Of a stretch of DNA of 7,558 nucleotides, positions 1-5,333 are shown one piece after another. The position numbers and the translations under genes are program-made. The stretch covers positions 1 to 7,558 of the forward strand of contig JAENWZ010000104.1 in NCBI GenBank assembly GCA_016649795.1, given 5' to 3'. The notes below the pieces were generated by a model that saw only the letters and a program-made list of their open reading frames with translations, was not told the origin of the DNA and did no database searches. Source of the DNA: Proteiniphilum sp. (GTDB taxonomy: Bacteria > Bacteroidota > Bacteroidia > Bacteroidales > Dysgonomonadaceae). How positions within the stretch are numbered: the stretch's first letter is position 1; every line of letters starts with the position of its first letter.

Positions 1-756
1 ATGCTGAAGTAGTTTCTCGCGCTCAGCCGCCAGTTTACGCCTGTTTTCCTGTAACAGGTTATAGTTCTCCACGATATCGGCACTCACCTCTCCCACTTCA
101 TCGTCGGTGAAAATAAAAGAGGGAGGTATTGCTGATCCTCTCTTCACGTTCAGAGAGAACTCTCTCAACTCTCTCATCGATTTGGAAAACCGATTGGCGA
201 AATAGATCATCATCAGCACACAAACAATAAAAAAGAGGAGAATATAATAGGCAAATGAATTTCCGGAATTGATGAACGACTGCAACTCCACATCATAGGG
301 CAATGCTACCCGGATGAAATAATCATCGTCATATTTTTTGGCGTAATACAGATATTTCACGTTATTGCTGCTGGATAAACGGATATTTGACCCCTTTCCC
401 AGAGCGATACTTTTCTCTATTTCGGGACGCTGCAAATGATTCTCCATTCTGTCAGCCTCCAACAGGTTGTCGTACATAACTCCTCCATGCCAATCAATGA
501 TCGTAAGGCGCAGCTCAGGTTGCATATACTTCAACAGATCTTTCACCTGCCCGATGTGTCTATGCAGTAACAGATCATTCTCTTCCAGGTACATCCCAAT
601 TATCTCGGCATCATTATCGAGCATTCGTTCAAGGCTCTCCCTGCGCTCTTTTTCAAGCTGTTGCTGCTCAAAAAGAATGATCCCCACCGTGAACAAAGCA
701 ATGATCACTGAGAAGAATACAAGAATACGTCTTTTAAATGATCTCTTTTTTCTCAT
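1..756 (-). CDS. PhoR-like sensor histidine kinase, N-terminal part (C-terminus off the left edge)
   Basis: Reading the minus strand from ATG at 756 gives 252 open codons running off the left edge, so this is the N-terminal part of an inner-membrane sensor kinase. A basic start (MRKKRSFKRR) precedes TM1 at about residues 11-29. An extracytoplasmic domain follows (about 30-167), containing LRLTIIDWHG, then MENHLQRPEI and a YYAKKY/YFIRVALPY segment, the pattern of PhoR/WalK-type sensor domains. TM2 lies at about 168-189, then a HAMP-like linker and a charged helix (NLLQENRRKLAAEREKLLQH) leading into the dimerisation domain. The phospho-accepting His and ATPase domain lie outside the window, so catalytic competence cannot be judged. 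The start ATG overlaps the regulator's TGA stop (ATGA), so the two are translationally coupled. The family call is firm; sensing of phosphate is inference from the PhoR-like sensor domain and the promoter repeats. Confidence 0.9.
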   Translation of the reverse strand, partial: MRKKRSFKRRILVFFSVIIALFTVGIILFEQQQLEKERRESLERMLDNDAEIIGMYLEENDLLLHRHIGQVKDLLKYMQPELRLTIIDWHGGVMYDNLLEADRMENHLQRPEIEKSIALGKGSNIRLSSSNNVKYLYYAKKYDDDYFIRVALPYDVELQSFINSGNSFAYYILLFFIVCVLMMIYFANRFSKSMRELREFSLNVKRGSAIPPSFIFTDDEVGEVSADIVENYNLLQENRRKLAAEREKLLQH

Positions 757-1445
757 GGTACATTCCTGGAATCAATATTCAGGTAATAACCGAATCCCGA
801 GCGATTCACAATAATATGCGCATAGTTACCCAATTTCTTTCTCAGCCGTGTGATATGCACATCTACCGTTCTGTCCAGCACAAACTCTTTGTCGCCCCAC
901 ACACTGTTGAGTATTTCAGAGCGAGTGAGGAGGTTGGGTGAAGCCTGTGCCATCAGCGAAAGGATTTCAAACTCTTTTTTTGTGAGCGACACGTCGACGC
1001 CGTCAATTTTCACACGATTATCGGGTATATCTATTGATAATCCTTTATACGACCATTTCGTCTCAGCTGGCATTTTGATGAGCGAGGTGCGTTTTAAAAG
1101 TGCCCTCACGCGTGCGAGCACCTCCCTCACTGAGAACGGCTTGGCGATGTAATCATCTGCTCCCAGCGAAAAACCGGTAAGCATATCATTTTCTCTATTC
1201 TTCGCAGTCAGAAAAATGATAGGTACAAAATTTTCTGCTTTACGTAGCATCTCTGCCATTTTAAAGCCGGACATACCTCCCATCATCACATCAAGGATAA
1301 TCAGTTGGTGTACGTCAGTAACTCTATTCAGTGCCTCTTCTGCCGATGTGGCGACATCCACAATATAACCTTCATTCTCCAGATTGAACTGAAGTATGTC
1401 GCAAATGTCTTTCTCGTCATCAACAACTAAAATTCTTTCTTCCAT
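753..1445 (-). CDS. OmpR/PhoB-family response regulator
   Basis: A 230-residue DNA-binding regulator of normal length for the family. The receiver domain (about 1-118) has the acidic pair D9-D10, phospho-acceptor D52 (LIILDVMM), T80 and K102 (YIAKPF), all intact. The C-terminal winged helix (about 130-230) carries LTKKEFEILSLM, then RTVDVHITRLRKKLG and a final RSGFGYYL wing. An in-frame GTG at 1478 would add 11 residues (MRNFSEHFIPV), but that codon sits inside the predicted -7 promoter element and the extension is not receiver-like. ATG at 1445 (MEERILVVDDEKD) is therefore chosen. It is the first gene of a two-gene operon with the kinase, overlapping it by 4 bases. Three GTTACA repeats just upstream suggest that the phosphorylated protein controls its own promoter. 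Its PhoB/PhoP identity is likely but not proven; other OmpR-class regulators would look similar. Confidence 0.94.
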   Translation of the reverse strand: MEERILVVDDEKDICDILQFNLENEGYIVDVATSAEEALNRVTDVHQLIILDVMMGGMSGFKMAEMLRKAENFVPIIFLTAKNRENDMLTGFSLGADDYIAKPFSVREVLARVRALLKRTSLIKMPAETKWSYKGLSIDIPDNRVKIDGVDVSLTKKEFEILSLMAQASPNLLTRSEILNSVWGDKEFVLDRTVDVHITRLRKKLGNYAHIIVNRSGFGYYLNIDSRNVP

Positions 1446-1477
1446 AACAGGGATAAAATGTTCAGAAAAATTCCTCA

Positions 1478-1485
1478 CAAATGTA
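1478..1485 (-). promoter_or_regulatory. -7 promoter element of the response-regulator operon
   Basis: On the minus strand the element reads TACATTTG, an exact match to the Bacteroidota sigma-ABfr -7 consensus TAnnTTTG. It predicts transcription starting near 1471 and a leader of about 26 nt before the ATG at 1445. No well-spaced TTTG -33 element is present; that region is taken up by the GTTACA repeats, as expected for an activator-dependent promoter. Confidence 0.55.
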
Positions 1486-1494
1486 CGATATGAA

Positions 1495-1523
1495 TGTTAC
1501 ATTGCGGTTACAAAAAAGTTACA
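1495..1523 (-). promoter_or_regulatory. Pho-box-like tandem operator (three 7-mers, 11-base period)
   Basis: The plus strand reads TGTTACA, 4 bases, GGTTACA, 4 bases, AGTTACA: three 7-mers starting at 1495, 1506 and 1517, exactly one helical turn apart. On the transcribed strand these are TGTAAC repeats ending 9 bases upstream of the -7 element. A further GATTACA lies at 1534-1540, out of phase (17 bases on). Direct repeats at 11-base spacing next to a -10/-7 element are the binding pattern of OmpR-family dimers (PhoB in E. coli; PhoP in Bacillus, consensus TTAACA). Autoregulation by the downstream regulator is inferred. Confidence 0.6.
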
Positions 1524-1602
1524 AATTTATTAAGATTACAAATAGTTGAGGTGAGAAGCAGTGTTTATAACCTCATAACCAAAAGAAAAAGCAGTTTTTG
1601 CA

Positions 1603-1632
1603 GTTGTTAAATAAAATAAATGTTTATTTTTG
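1603..1632 (+). promoter_or_regulatory. Putative Bacteroidota promoter (P1) in the region upstream of queC
   Basis: TATTTTTG at 1625-1632 matches TAnnTTTG exactly. A partial -33 element, GTTG, lies at 1603-1606 (18-base spacing); a better TTTG at 1597-1600 gives a long 24-base spacing. The predicted start is near 1638, directly before a palindrome and a terminator-like hairpin. The region is very AT-rich, so chance matches are possible. Confidence 0.45.
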
Positions 1633-1638
1633 CATTAA

Positions 1639-1655
1639 TGTCATAATATATGACA
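1639..1655. repeat. 17-base palindrome overlapping the P1 start site
   Basis: TGTCATA-ATA-TATGACA is a perfect 7+3+7 inverted repeat beginning at the predicted transcription start of P1. It could be an operator for a dimeric regulator or a 5' hairpin of the transcript. The sequence alone does not separate the two. Confidence 0.5.
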
Positions 1656-1666
1656 CCTTAATTGTC

Positions 1667-1705
1667 GAGCCGTTTAGATTGTGAAATTTGAGCGGCTCCT
1701 TTTTT
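1667..1705 (+). terminator. Intrinsic-terminator-like hairpin upstream of queC
   Basis: GAGCCG (1667-1672) pairs with CGGCTC (1693-1698) around a 20-base loop, followed by C and then six T residues (1700-1705). The T-run lies only on the plus-strand side, so it would act on plus-strand transcripts. No plus-strand gene lies between it and the divergent regulator, so it must end a short RNA or act as an attenuator. Confidence 0.45.
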
Positions 1706-1726
1706 CCACAAATAACAACATCCCGA

Positions 1727-1734
1727 TAAATTTG
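1727..1734 (+). promoter_or_regulatory. Putative -7 element (P2) for queC-queF
   Basis: TAAATTTG is an exact TAnnTTTG match located after the terminator-like hairpin, predicting a start near 1740 and a leader of about 110 nt. No clear TTTG is seen at the -33 position. It is the more natural promoter for queCF if the upstream unit is a separate small RNA. Confidence 0.38.
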
Positions 1735-1836
1735 TTCACCGGCATCTTCTTCACGGTAAGGGATACAATTTCCTGAAATATTCATACCTTTGCCGGTGAA
1801 AAGCGATTGCTTCTCTGTGTAGCTTAGGAAACCACA
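1735..1836 (+). promoter_or_regulatory. Structured region before queC: 10-base inverted repeat plus two small hairpins
   Basis: TTCACCGGCA (1735-1744) and TGCCGGTGAA (1791-1800) are perfect 10-base complements enclosing 46 bases. The enclosed part can fold further, either GGTA 1755-1758 with TACC 1785-1788, or ATTT 1768-1771 with AAAT 1776-1779. Two more possible hairpins follow: AAGC/GCTT (1801-1812, loop GATT) and TGTG/CACA (1816-1819 and 1833-1836) with a 13-base loop and an A-rich tail up to the queC ATG. This resembles a regulatory leader, but it does not fit the preQ1-I class convincingly. If transcription starts at P2, the 5' arm is only partly transcribed and the repeat would act as DNA. 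Confidence 0.35.
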
Positions 1837-1851
1837 TTAAAACAAAGAAGA

Positions 1852-2520
1852 ATGAATGAATACAGAAATCAGGATGCACTCGTCCTCTTTTCAGGCGGAC
1901 AGGATTCAACCACTTGCCTTTATTGGGCTAAGCAACAATTCAGAAATACATACGCCCTCTGTTTCACCTATGGGCAGCGCCACTCACAGGAGGTGGAGAA
2001 TGCACGGCGAATAGCAGAGATGGCTGAGATACCCTTTCGCATCCTTGAGGCGAATATCATCTCACATCTGGCACCCAATTCACTCACCGACATCACCATG
2101 ACAATGGACAAAGAGAAGCCGGCTGATTCTTATCCCAACACCTTTGTCCCCGGAAGGAACCTGCTGTTTCTCACCTTTGCCGCCACCCTTGCCTATGCGC
2201 AGGGTATACGCCATTTGGTCACAGGTGTATCGGAAGCCGACTACAGCGGCTATCCCGATTGCAGGGATACCTTTATCCGTGCTGCAAATACCACCCTCAA
2301 TCTGGCTATGGACAAACAGTTCGTAATACACACACCGCTGATGTGGCGCAATAAAAAACAGGTGTGGCAGCTGGCCGATGAACTGGGTGTCTTTGAGATC
2401 GTAAAAAATGAAACCCTTACCTGCTATAACGGCATCCTTGCCGACGGCTGCGGACACTGTCCGGCATGTCTGCTTCGCAATAAAGGACTGGAGGAGTATC
2501 TGGCAGAAAGAGGAAAGTAA
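1852..2520 (+). CDS. queC: 7-cyano-7-deazaguanine (preQ0) synthase QueC
   Basis: A cytoplasmic 222-residue enzyme that uses ATP and ammonia to convert 7-carboxy-7-deazaguanine into preQ0, the nitrile precursor of queuosine in tRNA. The N-terminal PP-loop motif is SGGQDS (residues 14-19). FVPGRN lies at 98-103 and YSGYPDCRD at 131-139. The zinc site near the C-terminus is complete: C191, C200, C203 and C206 (CGHCPAC). Length is normal for QueC and no key residue is missing. The ATG at 1852 has only an A-rich purine stretch before it, usual for Bacteroidota; it is the only in-frame ATG upstream of the PP-loop. queF begins 31 bases downstream and takes the product, so the two form an operon. queD and queE, for the earlier steps, are not in the window. 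Confidence 0.97.
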   Translation: MNEYRNQDALVLFSGGQDSTTCLYWAKQQFRNTYALCFTYGQRHSQEVENARRIAEMAEIPFRILEANIISHLAPNSLTDITMTMDKEKPADSYPNTFVPGRNLLFLTFAATLAYAQGIRHLVTGVSEADYSGYPDCRDTFIRAANTTLNLAMDKQFVIHTPLMWRNKKQVWQLADELGVFEIVKNETLTCYNGILADGCGHCPACLLRNKGLEEYLAERGK

Positions 2521-2551
2521 GTAGAATATATATCTTAAAAATCGATTTCAT

Positions 2552-3010
2552 ATGCAACAAGAAAGTCTCAGCCACCTGGGAGGTAAAACAGAATACAGGC
2601 AGGATTACGCACCGGAGATGCTGGAAGCGTTCGTGAATAAACACCAGGGGAATGACTACTGGGTAACGTTCGATTGTCCTGAATTCACCAGCCTCTGCCC
2701 CATCACCGGACAACCTGATTTCGCCACCATCCGCATCGATTATATCCCCGATGTAAAGATGGTAGAGAGCAAGAGTCTCAAGCTCTATCTCTTCAGCTTC
2801 CGCAATCACGGTGCTTTTCATGAAGATTGTGTGAATATCATCATGAAAGACCTCATAGAACTAATGGATCCCAAATATATTGAGGTTACCGGCATCTTCA
2901 CCCCCCGTGGAGGTATCAGCATCTATCCCTATGCCAATTACGGGCACAAGGATACAAAATATGAAAAGCTGGCCGAAGAGCGACTCTTTGCACACTCTTT
3001 TCCTGTATAA
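2552..3010 (+). CDS. queF: NADPH-dependent 7-cyano-7-deazaguanine reductase QueF (type I, single domain)
   Basis: Reduces the nitrile of preQ0 to the aminomethyl group of preQ1 with two NADPH, in the cytoplasm. At 152 residues it is the short Bacillus-type (type I) enzyme of the tunnelling fold. The thioimide-forming cysteine is C49 in FTSLCPITGQPDF and the proton-donating aspartate is D56. The QueF motif ESKSLKLYLFSFRNHG starts at residue 72, followed by AFHE with H90 and E91. The spacing C49-D56-H90-E91 equals C55-D62-H96-E97 of the Bacillus enzyme, so the active site is intact. It lies 31 bases after queC on the same strand without an obvious promoter between them, and so is very likely cotranscribed. 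A long hairpin begins 2 bases after its stop codon. Confidence 0.97.
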   Translation: MQQESLSHLGGKTEYRQDYAPEMLEAFVNKHQGNDYWVTFDCPEFTSLCPITGQPDFATIRIDYIPDVKMVESKSLKLYLFSFRNHGAFHEDCVNIIMKDLIELMDPKYIEVTGIFTPRGGISIYPYANYGHKDTKYEKLAEERLFAHSFPV

Positions 3011-3011
3011 A

Positions 3012-3060
3012 ACGAAAGAGATCCAATGGGTAGAACAATACCACCCGCTGGATCTCTCGT
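3012..3060. terminator. Long hairpin between convergent genes, likely bidirectional terminator
   Basis: AGAGATCCA (3017-3025) pairs with TGGATCTCT (3049-3057). The stem continues as ACG/CGT (3012-3014 and 3058-3060) across a two-A bulge, and GGGT/ACCC can close the inner part. It sits between the queF stop (3010) and the stop of the minus-strand lipoprotein gene (3082). Read on the minus strand the stem is followed by a broken T-rich tract (TTTCGTTTTAT). On the plus strand there is no T-run, so termination of queCF is less certain. Confidence 0.6.
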
Positions 3061-3081
3061 AAAAGCTGACTAATACAATAA

Positions 3082-3888
3082 TTATTCTCCCGCAGGCAGG
3101 GCCGGAGGAGCAGGTTCGTAAACCCTCACCCAATCGATCAGCAGGTCTGCAGGTAATCCGGCCGGATCAGTATCATTATTCAGCCGTATGCCCAGGAAGA
3201 GCTCAAAATCCTGATCGTCAAACGGAAACTGTCCGGGCATATCGGTAAGGATGCGGGGATATTTCTTCGTACGGATATCATCCACGAAAAAGACCAGACT
3301 GTCGGGATATTTTTCCATACTGTATATATGATACAGATTTGGATTCACTCCAACCAGTGCGCTTGATGGCGGATTGTCGGGCATACCCTCTGTAGTGGTA
3401 TACTCAGATGAAACAGACTGATAAATGAACTCATCCACGCCATATCGTTCCATGAAGTCAATAGAGATATTTTTTGCCTTGTCTGCCGGTAGTAGAGAGA
3501 AGTAAGACGTAGCTCCATTCGCCGGGTTCATCCGGGCTCTCACCTCAATCCTTCTTGCCTTGTTCAGCTTCACTCCTTCTCTGGTGATTCCTCCGGTGAG
3601 GAAGGGCATCGTGTCGTTGGGTGCCGAATTTCCTACAGCCCGCAGCACAAGGTTACCCTCCTGAACAAGATAAAGCCCGTCATTCTGACTCATATATCTG
3701 TTCATATGAAGTTTTCCTTTGGTTGTTTTCGACCAGGCAGAGGCATCGAGCGACTGATCGAAATCATCTTCCCAAACAAGTGTCCATCCTTTTCTTGCCT
3801 TCTCTTCTGCGTTCTCTTTTTGTCCGGTACAGGAATAGAGGCCTGCAACAAACATAGCAATCAATAATAAGCTTGAAAATTTTTTCAT
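3082..3888 (-). CDS. GH16-like (concanavalin A fold) lipoprotein with altered catalytic motif
   Basis: A 268-residue exported protein. The N-terminus MKKFSSLLLIAMFVAGLYSC is a lipoprotein signal with acylated cysteine C20, so it is probably anchored to an outer or inner membrane leaflet. The mature part begins with WTLVWEDDFD (35-44) and ends with LLIDWVRVYEP (249-259), the bracketing strands of glycoside hydrolase family 16. RRIEVRARMNPANGATSYFSLLP (112-134) and LYHIYSMEKYPDSLVFFVDD (185-204) fit the same jelly roll. The family signature ExDxxE is present as SIDFME (142-147): the aspartate and acid/base glutamate remain, but the nucleophile position is Ser142. Retaining hydrolysis in the usual way is therefore unlikely; glycan binding is a reasonable inference. 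It is monocistronic, convergent with queF and divergent from the aminotransferase gene. No substrate can be assigned. Confidence 0.85.
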   Translation of the reverse strand: MKKFSSLLLIAMFVAGLYSCTGQKENAEEKARKGWTLVWEDDFDQSLDASAWSKTTKGKLHMNRYMSQNDGLYLVQEGNLVLRAVGNSAPNDTMPFLTGGITREGVKLNKARRIEVRARMNPANGATSYFSLLPADKAKNISIDFMERYGVDEFIYQSVSSEYTTTEGMPDNPPSSALVGVNPNLYHIYSMEKYPDSLVFFVDDIRTKKYPRILTDMPGQFPFDDQDFELFLGIRLNNDTDPAGLPADLLIDWVRVYEPAPPALPAGE

Positions 3889-3908
3889 TCAATTTGTTTT
3901 TAACACTG

Positions 3909-3937
3909 CAAAAGTAGGAATAATCCCCCATATCAAT
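3909..3937 (-). promoter_or_regulatory. Promoter of the GH16-like lipoprotein gene
   Basis: On the minus strand TACTTTTG (3916 to 3909) matches TAnnTTTG exactly, with a partial -33 element ATTG (3937 to 3934) 17 bases upstream. The predicted start is near 3903, leaving a leader of about 15 nt before the ATG at 3888. Confidence 0.5.
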
Positions 3938-4067
3938 TTCCAGTTTTTGCACAATAAGTGTTAATGGCTCTCAGTGGTTTTCAATTTCACCCAATTATTA
4001 CGCAAATAACGCCGAATCATTATCCATAAAGAAAGAAAAAAAACAAATGAAAGGGAAACTTTTTTAT

Positions 4068-4075
4068 TACCTTTG
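4068..4075 (+). promoter_or_regulatory. -7 promoter element for the aminotransferase-permease operon
   Basis: TACCTTTG is an exact TAnnTTTG match, 57 bases before the ATG at 4132, predicting a start near 4082. No good TTTG is seen at the -33 position; that stretch is purine-rich (AAATGAAAGGGAAAC). Confidence 0.5.
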
Positions 4076-4131
4076 CTCCCTACATAAAAGATTGTAATAT
4101 TTTTTTACACAAATCAATCATTGTAGTCACT

Positions 4132-5328
4132 ATGCCGGATATTTCTCAGCGGGGAATGCAAATGCCCGCATCACCCATACGTAAATTAGCGCCTTTATCG
4201 GATGCAGCCAAAGCACGCGGTGTAAAAGTTTATCACCTCAATATCGGACAACCCGATCTACCCTCTCCCCTTTCTGCGCTGGAAGCGATCCGCCGCATCG
4301 ATCGCACAACACTGGAATACAGTCCCAGCGACGGATATCGCTATTACAGGGAGAATCTGGTGAACTATTATAAAAAATATAATATCAACCTTACACCCGA
4401 GGAGATCATCGTGACAGCGGGTGGCTCAGAAGCAGTGCTCTATGCTTTTATGGCCTGTCTGAATCCGGGTGATGAGATCATCATTCCCGAACCGGCATAT
4501 GCCAATTACATGGCTTTCGCCATCTCAGCCGGAGCTGTTATACGCTCTGTCCCATCGACTATGGAGTCGGGTTTTGCGCTCCCACCGATTGAAGCGTTCG
4601 AGGAGCTGATCAATGAACGCACAAAGGGCATCCTGATCTGTAATCCCAACAATCCCACCGGCTACGTCTACACACCGCACGAGATGGAACAGATTAGAGT
4701 CCTGGTGAAAAAATACAACCTCTATCTCTTCTCTGATGAGGTCTACAGAGAATTTATCTATAATGAGACCCCTTATGTCTCGGCATGTCATCTGGAGGGA
4801 GTGGAAGAGAACGTGGTGCTGATCGATTCCGTGTCGAAACGATACAGTGAATGTGGAATCCGCATAGGTGCGCTGATCACTAAAAATCGCATGGTGCACG
4901 ACACGGTGATGAAATTCTGTCAGGCACGCCTTAGTCCGCCACTTATCGGACAGATTGCGGCCAACGCGTCGCTGCAGGAGAACGGTGCTTACATGCAGCA
5001 CAACTTCGATGAGTATAAAAGCAGACGTGATTTCCTGATAGAGCGGCTGAACAAAATCCCCGGCGTCTACTCACCCATGCCGCAGGGAGCGTTTTATACG
5101 CTGGCCCGCCTACCCGTTGACGATACCGACGCATTCTGTGCATGGTGCCTCTCCGATTTCCGCTATAATGATCAGACTATTTTCATGGCGCCGGCATCCG
5201 GTTTTTACGTCACGCCCGGTCTTGGCAGGAACGAAGTACGCATCGCTTACGTACTCAACAAGGAAGAGTTAGATAACGCGCTGACGGTGCTCGAGAAGGC
5301 ACTGGAGGCATATAAAAACAGATGGTAG
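4132..5328 (+). CDS. PLP-dependent class I/II aminotransferase (aspartate/alanine aminotransferase-like)
   Basis: A 398-residue cytoplasmic fold-type I enzyme that transfers amino groups between an amino acid and a 2-oxo acid. HLNIGQPDLPSP (35-46) is the N-terminal substrate loop. TAGGSEAVLYAF (95-106) binds the cofactor phosphate, and NPNNPTG (171-177) and SDEVY (201-205) contact the pyridine ring. K236 in SVSKRYSECGIRIG is the Schiff-base lysine, and R370 in NEVRIAYVL is the expected carboxylate-binding arginine. All are intact and the length is normal. The lysine region reads SKRYSECGIRIG rather than the common SKTYAMTGWRIG, so this is a subfamily variant and the amino acid substrate cannot be fixed from sequence; no gene symbol is given. 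An ABC permease gene begins 5 bases after the stop, so the two are cotranscribed. The start at 4132 is the only suitable upstream ATG. Confidence 0.94.
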   Translation: MPDISQRGMQMPASPIRKLAPLSDAAKARGVKVYHLNIGQPDLPSPLSALEAIRRIDRTTLEYSPSDGYRYYRENLVNYYKKYNINLTPEEIIVTAGGSEAVLYAFMACLNPGDEIIIPEPAYANYMAFAISAGAVIRSVPSTMESGFALPPIEAFEELINERTKGILICNPNNPTGYVYTPHEMEQIRVLVKKYNLYLFSDEVYREFIYNETPYVSACHLEGVEENVVLIDSVSKRYSECGIRIGALITKNRMVHDTVMKFCQARLSPPLIGQIAANASLQENGAYMQHNFDEYKSRRDFLIERLNKIPGVYSPMPQGAFYTLARLPVDDTDAFCAWCLSDFRYNDQTIFMAPASGFYVTPGLGRNEVRIAYVLNKEELDNALTVLEKALEAYKNRW

Positions 5329-5333
5329 CATAG

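Larger units (their letters stand above)
1638..1705 (+). ncRNA. Candidate small RNA or attenuated leader (about 68 nt)
   Basis: Between the P1 start site and the T-run at 1700-1705 there is no usable reading frame but there are two hairpins. The first is a perfect 7-base inverted repeat, TGTCATA/TATGACA (1639-1645 and 1649-1655), with a 3-base loop. The second is a GC-rich stem followed by six T residues (1667-1705). Promoter, 5' hairpin and intrinsic terminator packed into about 100 bases is the layout of an independent small RNA. The alternative is a premature-termination leader for queCF. No known RNA family was recognised. Confidence 0.33.

Noticed and set aside
467..814. 115-codon plus-strand frame opposite the histidine kinase
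   Set aside because: Ser/Arg/Cys-rich antisense of the kinase sensor domain, whose own reading frame is clearly coding with transmembrane segments in the expected places.
1735..1800. Mobile-element ends (10-base inverted repeat)
   Set aside because: The repeat encloses only 46 bases with no transposase and no flanking target duplication; RNA structure or operator is more plausible.
1816..1851. preQ1-I riboswitch directly before queC
   Set aside because: TGTG/CACA with a 13-base loop and A-rich tail has about the right size, but the stem is only 4 bases, the conserved ACCC segment is absent and no pseudoknot between loop and tail beyond 3 bases can be drawn. Kept only as part of a generic structured leader.
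2080..2821. Minus-strand frames of 125 and 134 codons opposite queC and queF
   Set aside because: Both lie antisense to genes with intact catalytic motifs, have no family resemblance and no promoter or start context.
4525..5001. 158-codon minus-strand frame opposite the aminotransferase gene
   Set aside because: Shadow frame within a well-conserved coding region; the His/Arg-rich composition is typical of antisense reading and no domain is recognisable.
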